64,000 nucleotides of DNA, taken from positions 195,597-259,596 of the forward strand of contig MU404085.1 of assembly GCA_022695795.1 (NCBI GenBank), in the 5' to 3' direction. The DNA is from Biscogniauxia marginata. Taxonomy: Eukaryota; Ascomycota; Sordariomycetes; Xylariales; Xylariaceae. Positions within the stretch are counted from its first letter, which is position 1; each line of letters opens with the position of its first letter. A model generated the notes under the pieces. It did no database searches. It was not told the origin of the DNA and saw only the letters and a list, made by a program, of their open reading frames with translations. A program made the position numbers and the translations under genes. Shown piece after piece: positions 1-10,080 of this stretch.

Positions 1-758
1 AGTAAGGGTTATTTTGCTTATTTATTTTTTTCTTTAAGTGTTTCTTCCTTCTCCTTTTTTTCTTCTTTAAATGATTCTTTTTACTAAGCTTTTAAGGTGT
101 CCTTTTAAGACTCTTTTTTAATTGTAATTATAATTAATTTTTATATTAGTTTTTTTAAACCTTTTTATTATACCGTAAAAAAATCTAAAACTTTCATTTA
201 AAAGCTTATTAATTATTATTCTTTTATTTATTTCTTTTTTTGTTACTTTTTGGTTTTAAGGAGTATGCTTATCTTGGGACTTATTCGACTAAAAATCCCT
301 TTTCTTAAACCAATATTAAGCACTAATTAAAAAGCTATTAAAATGTAACGAACCTCCTTATATATTCCTAGTTAATTGACTTTATAAGTAAGTACGTATT
401 AGGTTTTCTTGATTTAAAGATAATAATAAATCGAGATTAATTTAGGTGATTTTCGATGCCTTGTTCGTTAAAAAGATTTCAAGGTATTTTCACTATAATA
501 TTAAAAAGTGACTATAGTCTTAGATTAATAACTAAAGAATTAGAATAAATAACTAGATATATAGGGGATTTTAATTTACTTATATCTTATTCTTTATAAG
601 GAATAACACCTATATTTTCTCTAATTCTTAAGAGAACAACAAAGAATCTTGGCATTCTCCTTAATTCTCAAGAGAACAACAGAGAATTTCTTCTAGAGTT
701 ATGTGACCTTAGATCACATGACCAACTCAATTCCTTCTACCCTTGTTAAGTCGTAACA
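1..758 (-). mobile_element. Truncated, RIP-degraded copy of the window's chromovirus (5' LTR plus gag leader)
   Basis: Bases 1-343 align by eye with 59570-59912, the region just inside the right LTR of the full element at 52818-60326. An LTR follows directly at 344-758. The order and orientation are the same, so this is the 5' end of a second minus-strand copy whose body would lie left of the window. Compared with the full element it shows many extra C-to-T and G-to-A changes, so it has been hit harder by RIP. No open frame survives. The target duplication cannot be checked because the other end is outside the window. Confidence 0.8.
344..758 (-). repeat. Divergent LTR (415 bp) of the chromovirus family
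   Basis: It starts TGTAACGAACCTCC and ends GTAACA, as the 414-bp LTRs at 52818 and 59913 do. The first 250 bases or so match those LTRs apart from transitions. The remainder is different sequence and contains two near-identical copies of a block with TCTAATTCT(T/C)AAGAGAACAAC. Read in element orientation, the U5-side is shared and the U3-side is replaced. This is therefore a distinct LTR subfamily or a recombinant LTR. Confidence 0.75.
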
Positions 759-2383
759 CATACGAGGAAACATTAAATATCAAAAACCGACGTCGCATGT
801 AACATACCTAGATAAAATTAAGAATCAAAATTAAATATAAATTTATTAAGTTATAAAACGACGTTGAAATGTTAAAAATGTCACGGCTTAGTAATAGTAA
901 CTTAATAATAAACACCATTTATAAGTATATTCACTATAAAATAATAATAATTAAAAATAATAAGCTTAAAAGACCTTTATTATCACATTAAGAAACACTT
1001 ATAAACGCTGCTAAGACTAGTTAGTTATAAGGCTAGATATTATTAGAGATAAATATTAATATATATAAAATGAGGTAACTACTAAGCAAATAAATTAAGT
1101 ATAAAAGGCATAGAAATTCCCGGGGGCCTCTTAAATAAACTTGAACTCTTAAGTCCCTTAAGATTAAAGAGAATTATTAGTTGAAATTAAACTATTATTC
1201 CAAGTTTAATAGCCCTTGTCACATCTATCTATATTTGACTATATAAATGGTTTTAGCTACCATTCTAGATTTCCTTTTTTCTTCACCTTTAATATTGTCG
1301 TGTCATAAGAGCACTTAAGGCAAGGTCTCATATAAAGGTAAACGGAGACATTGTCGACGCTATGAGATATTTCATTAATAAACCAAGAAATCAAGTATTA
1401 CTTTTTAATGCCTCTTAGGTTGTTGTCACAGCCATTGCCATAGCAGTTACTATTGCAATTGCTATAGTGAAGCTATTTAGTTGCGTTGTCACGACACAGG
1501 ATTAGTACTTAAGAAATGTATATAGCTAGTTAGCAGTGTGAAGAACCTTTCTTTCTTTATATAATTCTTTTTCATTATAATATAGAGATTTCTCGAGCCT
1601 TCGCGCCTTAGGTCTTATGACAGTTTATAACGGTTATTATAATAAAAATAAAATAATACAAATTTAAAAAGGTTAAAAACTATAATTAAGTATATATAAA
1701 GTAAAGTAATAATAATATTAATAAAATGATTAAAATGATTTTTAACTTTTAATCTTTTTATTAAAATTTAATATTTAAAGTTTTTTATATTTTTTATATT
1801 TAATAAAAATTACTTTAATATAAGAATTTTATTAATTTATAAAAAAAGAATTATTATAATATTATAATAATATATAATTACTTGATTTTTATTAAAAAAG
1901 TTATATAATAAAACCGTAAAACTATATAATTATAAATAAATTAATAAAGAAATTCTTTTTCCTTTTTTAATTAATTAATTATTATATATTATAAAATCAA
2001 CGTTAAAATTAAATAATAAAAATCCTAATAATTAATAACATTTTTTGTCGTTATCTTTATAAGGTAATAAGCTTTAAAAGCCTGTTTTAATATAAAATTT
2101 CCGAAACTTTATTTATATTTTCATAATTAAGAAAATCGATTTTATTAAATACGATAAAATTTAACTTATAATAAAAAGTTAAAATTAATTTTCTTTTTAA
2201 TTTAAATACTTTAAACGAAATATATATTTTTAAAAAAGAAATTAAGTTATATTATTATTTAAATAATTATAAAATAAATTTCTTTATATTTCGTTATTAA
2301 AAAGTTTAATTTAATTATTAAAGTTATTTATTAAAGTTATTATAAAAAGTATAATAATTAATAAAGTTTTTTAATAATTTATA

Positions 2384-2816
2384 ACGTATTATACAAGCGA
2401 GTAAACGAAACAGGCTCGTAAACGAAATGGTTTTTTATATAAAATCGACTTTTTCGAAAATTCATAACTTTACGCGTAAAAATCGGAAAAGTTTTAAACC
2501 TTTTTTTTTTTTAGTTATATAACTATATAATTTAATTAAAATAAAATTCCAAAAAAATTAATATTAAAAAACACGAAAAGAAAACGCGTAAAAACTAAAA
2601 TAAAAATAAAACTCACGGACCTTTTTACGTATTTATTTATATATTTTACTTTTATTTTTTTATTTTACTTTTAGTTAAACCTTATAATTATATAATTAAA
2701 ATAAAAGGTTTGAGATTTTTACGATTTTTATGTGTAAAGTTATAAATTTTTAAAAAAGTCGATTTTATATAAGAAATTAAGTGACTTATTTGCTTATAAG
2801 ACATGTTAATAATAAA
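2384..2816. mobile_element. Fold-back MITE-like element, copy A
   Basis: Flanked by TA on both sides (2382-2383 and 2817-2818). The ends are ACGTATTATACAAGCG and, inverted, ACATGTCTTATAAGCA. Most of the element reads as an imperfect palindrome: an AAAATCGACTTTTT and TAACTTTACGCGTAAA block on the left returns in reverse complement on the right. It has no coding capacity. A TA target site and inverted ends fit a non-autonomous Tc1/mariner-type element; the family name is inference. Confidence 0.65.
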
Positions 2817-4716
2817 AAATAATTATAATTTATTTTTAATTATTTACGTTATTTTATATTTATTATTATTATATTAATTTTAATAATTATTTTAATTATA
2901 AACTTTATTTTATTAAAATTATATTTTGTAATTATATTATATATTAATTTATATTTTTTAATATATATTTAAATTTTCGTAAAAAACTTTTAATAATTTA
3001 TTTATTTATTTAAACGCGTTTAAAAGATTTTTTATTATTATATAAAATTAAAAACTTAGTTTTATTTAACGCGCTTCGCGTCGTAATTACGTAATAAAAT
3101 ATTTATTATTTTAATAATATAATAAAAACAAAAAAAATAATTAATTATTTAAATTAATAATATATTAAACGATTATAGTTTTTTTATAAAATATAAATTT
3201 TCGAAAATTTAATATAACGATTAATCGCGTAAATATACTTTTAAATCGTCGTCATAATATAATATTAAAAATTTAAAAATTTTTAATAATTAATAAAAAC
3301 TAATATTTAAATAACGTTATTTATAAATAATAATACGATTAATTCGAGTTTTAAATAGTATTTTTAATTATTAAATTAAGTTAATTAATATAAAAAAAAC
3401 CTTAAAAAATAAAAAATAAAAATATAATTATAGTTTTATATATTTTAATAATAATAATAAATATATTAATCTTTAATTAAATAATATAAATTATGTTTTA
3501 AAAAACTAAATATTTAATATAAAAAAAGTATTCGGTTTTTAAAGTATAAAGTTAAATAAAATAATTTTTAATAATTAAAAATGTAATAACTATGAAATTT
3601 TGTTTGCGAGTTTATTTTGTTTATTCGCTTATATAATATATTAAATTATATATAAATAAAAAATAAAAAAGGTATATAATATATATAATAATTATAAGTA
3701 ATTATATTAAAGCTTTTAAAATTATTATAATAAAGATTTTATAATAATTAAGTGTAATTAAAAGGAGGTTATATTATAAAGTTAAAATTTAATAAACTAA
3801 TTATTAAACGGTAATAAAGACTTATATAAAGATTTAAAACCTATTTAATTAATTTTTAAGGTTATATATAAAAGGTTTAAAGCTTTTTATAATATATAAT
3901 AAATTAAAAACATTTATTAAACTAAGTAACATATCTTATAAGCAAGTGAGCTATATAAACGAATAAACTAGTTTTTATAATTTTCGCAATTTTAACTATT
4001 AAAAAACATTTACGCGATATTAAAATTAATTAATAATTATTATTATTTAAATCGTTTTTTTAGTTTTATACTTTAAAAACCGAATATGTTTTATGTTAAA
4101 TATTTAGTTTTTTAACGCGTAATTTAAGTTAATTAATTAATAAATAATATTATTTGAAAATAAGTTATTATAAACTAATAATACTTTATAATATTTTTCA
4201 TATAACATTATAAAAACAAAATAACGGTATATTTATATAATTAATTATAAAACTAAATACTCGAAAATTTATATTTCATAAAAAAATAATAATTATTCGA
4301 TATATTATTAATTTAAATAAATAATTATTTCTTTTTTATTTAAATTACGTTACCGCGATAATAAATCTTTTATTACGTAAACGCGACGTAAAACGCGTTA
4401 AAAAAACTAAACTTTTAATTTTATATAACGATAAAAATTATTATAAACGCATTTAAATAAATTAATTAATTATTAAAAAACTTTATATAAAAACTTAAAT
4501 ATATATTAAACATATTTTAAATTAATATATAAAATAATTATAAAATTTAAAATTTAAAAATATATATATATATAATTTTAATGAAATAAAGTTTATATTT
4601 AAAATAATTATTTAAATTAATATAATAATAATAAATATAAAACGATATAAACGATTTTAATAAACTTAATAAAAAAATCGAAAATAAGTTATAATTATTT
4701 AAATTATTATTTATTA

Positions 4717-5121
4717 ACGTGTTTTATAAGCGAGTAAGTCACTTAATTTCTTATATAAAATCGACTTTTTTAAAAATTCATAACTTTACGCGTAAAATCG
4801 TAAAAATCTTAAACCTTTTTTTAATTATATAATTATAAGGTTTAACTAAAAGTAAAATTAAAAAAATAAAAGTAAAATATATAAAGAAATACGTAAAAAG
4901 GGTTATACGTTTTATTTTAATTTTAGTTTTTACGCGTTTTTTAAAATTAATTTTCTCGATTTTATTTTTAATTAAACCTTATAATTATATAAATAAAAAA
5001 GAAAAGTCCGAGATTTTTACGATTTTTACGCGTAAAGTTATAAATTTTCGAAAAAGTCGATTTTATATAAGAAATTAAGTGACCCACTCGCTTATATGGC
5101 CCACTTGCTTATAAGACATAT
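4717..5121. mobile_element. Fold-back MITE-like element, copy B
   Basis: Same family as copy A: a TA flank, a left end ACGTGTTTTATAAGCGAG, a right end that inverts to ATATGTCTTATAAGC, and the same internal palindrome (AAAATCGACTTTTT, then TAACTTTACGCGTAAA, mirrored near 5030-5060). It forms the outer end of the right arm of the large inverted repeat. Confidence 0.65.
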
Positions 5122-5692
5122 TAAGTTTTTTATTTGTTATTATAATTTAACTTAATAATATTGAGTTTAATAATAAAATAATAAGTAAAGCACCTTGTTA
5201 TTATATTTATTATAAAATAATAAAGTTAAAAAAATAATAAGTTAAAAGGTTTATATATATTTAAGTGTCATAACAGTGTTTTATAATTAATGCAAATATA
5301 TATAAGGTAAAAGAAGGTGATGTATTATTAAGGGAGAGCTTAGCTTTAAAGCCCCGCCAGGGCTCCTTTATATAAACTTAATCCCTTATTTTATCATATA
5401 TACATTATACCCCCTGCCGTCTCGTATTAATAACCGTGATATTAACAATTAAAAGGTTAGTAATTTCACTTATAATAATGAAATATAAAGCTTTAATCTT
5501 GTTATATATAACTAACCAGTTATATAATAACATTAAAATATATAAATAGTTTTAACAATTATTTTATATTTTTTTTCTTTTTCACCTTTAATATTTTTAT
5601 TAATAAACTAGGAAATTAAATATTATTTTAAACTTTTTTATATTATTATAATATTTTTATTTTTATTTTTATATTAAAAATAACATATTATA

Positions 5693-6210
5693 TAAACTAA
5701 TAAGTTATTTTAGTTTTTTATATAAAATTACATTTTTAAAATATAAATAACTTAATTAAAAGAATTAAAAAAAATCCCGGACCTTTTTTTATTATATAAT
5801 TAACTAGTTTAATTAAATATAAAATTTAAAAAATTTAAAACTAAATATACAAAGAAAAATAATAAAGTAGTTTATATATTTTATTTAAATTTTTATTTCT
5901 CGCATTTTCTTTTTATATATTTTTTGTTATAGGGGGCTAGCTAGCCACAGGGTGGCTAGGTTAGCTACTTTATATAACAGGATTAAAGCCTTGGATTTCA
6001 CTCTTATAAATGAAATCGCTAACCTTTTGGGATTATTAGCGCAACGACTTACAAGGCACCGTTGTGACATTTTTATTTTTATTTTTTTCGATTTTACATT
6101 TAATTAACCTAGCTAATTATATAATTAAAAAAAAAGGTCCGATGTTTTTTTAATCTTTATATGTTAAGTTATAAATAATTTACATTTCATTTTTATATAA
6201 TTAATAACGA
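5693..6210. mobile_element. Degraded fold-back element, copy D, split by a small insertion
   Basis: It begins TA-ACATATTATATAAACT, like the other copies, and carries the mirrored TATATAAAATTACATTTTT-like and TTTACATTTC-like blocks. It is interrupted at 5925-6069 by unrelated, less AT-rich sequence. The right end is too decayed to place exactly. This is the weakest of the four copies. Confidence 0.4.
5925..6069. mobile_element. Small insertion with TGTYAYA inverted ends
   Basis: A 145-bp island of ordinary composition inside copy D. It starts TGTTATAGGGGGC and ends GTTGTGACA, so the terminal seven bases are inverted repeats (TGTTATA against TGTCACA) apart from T/C transitions. A degraded relative lies in reverse orientation at about 5440-5535: both share AAAAGGTTAG(T/C)(A/G)ATTTCA and GTTATATA. 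It is non-coding. A non-autonomous DNA transposon is likely, but the superfamily cannot be decided from sequence alone. Confidence 0.45.
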
Positions 6211-6265
6211 AATTTTTTAATATTTTATAACGATTTAATTAATTTTAATTATTATTATATAAATA

Positions 6266-6682
6266 ACGTGCTTTATATATAAGTAAATTATATAAGCAAG
6301 TAAACTATTTAATATATTATATAAAATCAAGTTTTTAAAAAATTCATAACTTTGTACATAAAAATAGGAAAAATCTTAAATCTTTTTTTTAGTTGTATAA
6401 TTATATATTTTAACTAAAAATAAAATCGAAAAATTAATATTAAAAAAAACGTGAAAAAAAACGCGTAAAAACTAAAATTAAAACAAAACATATAAACCTT
6501 TTTATTAAGCATTTAATTTTAATTTTTTTAATTTTTATATTTTGTTATTTTACGTAATTATATAATTAAAGAAAAAGATCCGAGATATTTCCGATTTTAC
6601 GTGCGAAGTTATAAATTTTTTTTAAAAAAAACTTGATTTTATATAATATATTAAGTGGCTCATTCACATATAAAGCACGTTA
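6266..6682. mobile_element. Fold-back MITE-like element, copy C
   Basis: The best preserved ends of the family: TA followed by ACGTGCTTTATAT on the left, and the exact reverse complement ATATAAAGCACGT followed by TA on the right. The interior again mirrors itself (AAAATCAAGTTTTT on the left, AAAACTTGATTTTA on the right). The length is 417 bp and there is no coding frame. Confidence 0.7.
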
Positions 6683-6900
6683 TACATTTTATAATAAACA
6701 AAGAAACTTTAAAATTATAAAATTTACATGTTTAATTAATTATATTATTTAAAATTAAATATAAAACTTTAAATATTAATATTATAATAATAATATTACG
6801 TATTTAATTAATATTTAATTAAGAAAACTAATTAATTAACTAAGCGGGTCATATAAAGAACTTGATAATATAAGGGTGGAAACTTGTATAAATGGCTTCT

Positions 6901-7958
6901 TTTAATTTTTATTAAGTTTACCTTGTTAGTATTCTTAACGTCTCTCTTTTTCCAGATATGCTTTACCCCACCCTATATTCTGTACTCGTGGCCTAATAAC
7001 GAGTCGGTCAAGTTGCCCTCCCATAAACTACGGTAGCAAGCTGACCCCCTGGGTCGAATAACGGTGTGCACGACACAGGAATAATCATAATTATCTTGTT
7101 TCTCTTATTCGAAACTGATTGTTAACAATTCAGCAAGTTGAGAGTGATTAATACCTCTCGTTGTTATATGTGCGTAAACGAATAGACATGACAGACAGGC
7201 TTGAATCATAGTTCAATCATTCGCGGTATCCCCGCATCCAGCGGGACGAATAGACAAAAGATGCCAATCAGCAAGGGATTAAAAAACTGCTGAAAAAGCA
7301 GTGGACGAGCCCGGGTTACCTAGGGATAGAAGAAACTTGAATCAAGCAGAGTCATCCGATTAGCCGACAGTGATCACCAAATCAAAGACACATCAAGGGC
7401 ACAAAAGACAGGTTTCAGAGCTCAGCGGGTTTTTTCTCATTGGGGTATTAACTATTACTACAAGGCTGCCCTTTCAGTCCCTCTTATTTCTTCTATCGAC
7501 CTCCTCTCGCCTGTCAAGGGGAGGTATTATATGCGAAGCACATAAATTACCCCTTCCCTATCCTCAATTCCTACTCATACACAACCCCCCGACTCTCCTC
7601 TCTTCCGGCCTCAAAACCCCCCAATGGGCAGTTACAGTGCGGCTAACCTAGGAAAAAAACACCAAATGTGTGTTTGTGTCTATCCTAGCCGGTAGGAGGC
7701 GTTTTATATGTCAATAGACATATAATAATAATAATGAAAAAAGAAAAACCTGGATTTTTCTGTTTTCCTCCCGCCAGGATAATGCAAGATATGTTATATA
7801 TAAACTTTGTTCGTAAGGATCGTAAAGAATTAAATGCTCTTTATGTCTGCTGTGGTGGTTTTTTTTGTTCCCGAGGTACGTTGTACAATGAATGAATGGA
7901 TGAATAAAATAGAAAAGAGAGAGAAGCAACGCTTTTTAGTCGCACATGGGAAATGCGA
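6901..7958. other. Transition from AT-rich block to genic DNA; 3' flank of the CFEM-like gene
   Basis: Ordinary composition returns here. I see no gene. A direct repeat ACGAATAGACA occurs near 7177 and 7244. CACGACACAGGA at about 7069 also occurs near 1492, so some repeat-derived sequence extends into this stretch. The part nearest 7958 should be the 3' UTR of the minus-strand gene that follows. Confidence 0.6.
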
Positions 7959-10080
7959 CTATAGCGCGGCGACGGCCATAGCTACCATACCCAGGAAGCC
8001 CAGACCGCTGCCGACGCGAGGGGCAGCGCCCGTAGCGAACGTCGTGGTCGCGCTCGCGGAGGGCAGGAAGCCGGTCGACGCGGCGGTAGTGAAGGTGGTC
8101 ACAGCACCGCCAGTCGGGTACGGCGCAGCGCCGGTCGGGTTGCCGGGAACAGCGCCGGTCGCGGTAACAGTGGCAGGGGTTGTAGCAGCCGGGGGTTGAG
8201 CGGCAGGGTAGGTGCCAGGTACAACACCAACGGCGCTGGAGCCAGGGCCGGCGGGGACGGTGGTGAAGTGGACTTCGGGAACTGTGAGGCTCGTGCTGAT
8301 GGTGACAGTGGAGCTGGAGCTAGGGATCTCCTCACCGGCATCATCGGTGCAGGGAACAACGGTGGTGGCAGTGACGAGGATGGTGGTGACCGCAGCAGGA
8401 GCAGTAGTGGCCGAAGCAGTCAGGACGGGGGTGATAGTGTCAGCACCGGTAGCGATGCCTGGGTTGCCAGAAACGTAAGGTGCGCAGATACCCTGGAAGT
8501 AGTTGATGGCATCAGAGATGACCTCGTCAGACTCACCATGGGCGTACAAGCAGGTGAAGATGTTCTGCACAAAGGCGTTGTCGGGGCAGTAGCAGTCAGC
8601 GGCGGTGTTAGAAGAGCACCCAACGCTGAACATCCAGGTGTTCAGGCAGGACGGGACAACGCCAGGGCAGGGAAGAGTCTCAACTGGGCCAGCTGGGGTG
8701 CTTGAGGTGGTATCGGCGGGAGAGGTGGCAGTTGTAGCAAGGGTAGTCGATTCGACAGGCGAACCAGGGGCAGACGGAGACTCAACAGATGAGGGAGACT
8801 CGGCAGGAGACGATGGAGACCCGGCTGGCACTGTGGGCAGAGTGGCAGGCAGGCTCAGAGTCTCGGTTACCGGGCAAAGAGTTGTGGAAACGGGGATGGT
8901 AACAGTGGTAAGAGCAGTGGAGCTAGCCGGGCAGTCAGTGACGGTAGGTCCGCAGCTGGTGATGGTCTGCACGGAGGTGGTGAAGACGGTGGAGGTGCTC
9001 AGGTAGCTAGTAACTGAGTAGCTGGTAGCAACGCTAGAAGAGCTCGCGGGCGCGGTAGAGGCAGTGGACTCAGCAGGAACACCGGGAGTAGTGGCGGGAA
9101 TGGAGCTAGTAGCCGGAACAGAGAAAGTGGTCGCAACGGAGCTAGTAGCAGGGACAGAGCTCGGGACAGGGACGGGGCCGGTGGGGTAGACAGAGCTCGC
9201 GGTGCTCGACTCAACAGCAGTGCTTGAAGACTCGACGACAGTGCTGGAGGACTCGACGGCGGTGCTTGAAGACTCGATGGCGCTGGTAGATACAGAAGGG
9301 CTGCCAGCGGGGTAGGTGCTGATAGAGGCACTGCTGCTCACGACCAGGCTGCTGCTCTCGGAAACACTAGGAATGCTAGGAGTGCTGACTGGGTAGGTAG
9401 GAACCGCAAAGGTGCTAGACGGCACCGGCTTGGAAGGATAAGCACCCTCGCAGTCGAAGTCGATGTGGTGAACGCCAAAGTCGCAAGAGTCCTTGCTCTT
9501 CTCGGGCTGCGAAGGGTAGACGATAGTGACATCAGTAGCGCCACCGCACTGGGTGTTCTTGACAGTGGTACCGGAAGCCTTGCAAGACGAGCGGTGCTTG
9601 CACGTGGATCCATCAGGCATGCTATAGTGGAATTCCAAGTCACAGTCGAATTCAGGTGTAACCTGGAACTCCTTGATCGAAGTCTTCTCGACGCCCTTGC
9701 TCTTGTCACAGCTAATCTTAGGGCTGCTATTCTTGTCCTTGGTAGCCTTTCCGGTGATACACTTGCTCTGGAAGGTCCTCTTGGTCAGCTCGTCCCGCTT
9801 GCCGAACTTCTGTGAGCAGGTAAAGCCGCTGTATGAGAAACCCTTGTACGAGTCAAAGGAACCGAAGTCCAGGCCGGACCAGTCGAATCCACTCTTCTGG
9901 TCATCAGTGCACTTATTCTCCGTGTTCTGGGGGCAACTGAATGATGGGGCGTCATGGAAGCCGAAGCCCTGCTCTAAATTAGATCATGTGCACGTGGAGA
10001 AGAAGGGTGAGTTTCCTTACGGTGGCCACGACCTGGCTGAGGCCAGCAGCCAAGGCAACGAGAGACAAGCCGTTCTTCAT
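7959..10080 (-). CDS. Secreted GPI-anchored Ser/Thr-rich protein with CFEM-like domain
   Basis: Predicted cell-wall or cell-surface protein of 689 aa. The start at 10080 gives a signal peptide (MKNGLSLVALAAGLSQVVA). An intron follows at 9969-10020 (GTAAGG donor, CTAAT branch, CAG acceptor, phase 0), after which the frame is open to 7959. Residues about 21-200 form a Cys-containing domain with a possible Kex2 site (GKRDELTKR) and a YSMPDGSTCKHR stretch. Residues about 200-445 are Ser/Thr/Pro-rich with VESSST repeats. Residues about 454-515 resemble a CFEM domain (PSC, VGC, DCYC, FTC, GIC) but have seven rather than eight cysteines. The C-terminus (GSGLGFLGMVAMAVAAL) fits a GPI-anchor signal. 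CFEM proteins often bind haem or act at the surface of fungal hyphae; the function here is not established. It is the first gene beside the AT-rich block. Confidence 0.85.

Larger units (their letters stand above)
2384..5121. repeat. Large inverted repeat with arms of about 1.2 kb
   Basis: The left arm (about 2384-3590) is matched in reverse complement by the right arm (about 4020-5121). One anchor is TACTTTAAAAACCGAATA at about 4068, whose reverse complement lies near 3535. Others are the TTAAACGCGTTT-type block near 3014 against 4445, and the two fold-back elements at the outer ends. The arms are separated by about 400 bp that is itself edged by TTATTCG(C/T)TTATAT-type inverted ends. Arm identity is lowered by RIP, so the inner limits are approximate. 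Confidence 0.65.
759..6900. other. AT-rich, RIP-degraded repeat block without genes
   Basis: About 6 kb of sequence made almost entirely of A and T, with stop codons in all frames and no open frame of useful length. It is a mosaic of old repeats: fold-back elements flanked by TA (2384, 4717, 6266 and probably 5693), a large inverted repeat, and islands of less mutated DNA near 1100-1560, 5320-5420 and 5925-6069. A block at 1240-1410 resembles 5536-5640. Related copies differing by transitions are what RIP produces. The block ends sharply near 6900, where ordinary base composition returns. Confidence 0.85.

Noticed and set aside
7370..7651. 93-codon frame next to the AT-rich block
   Set aside because: Non-ATG start, no motif, likely 3' flanking DNA.
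8099..9331. Several overlapping plus- and minus-strand frames inside the CFEM-like gene
   Set aside because: They are antisense or out-of-frame shadows of a GC-rich Ser/Thr-repeat gene, with no independent signals.
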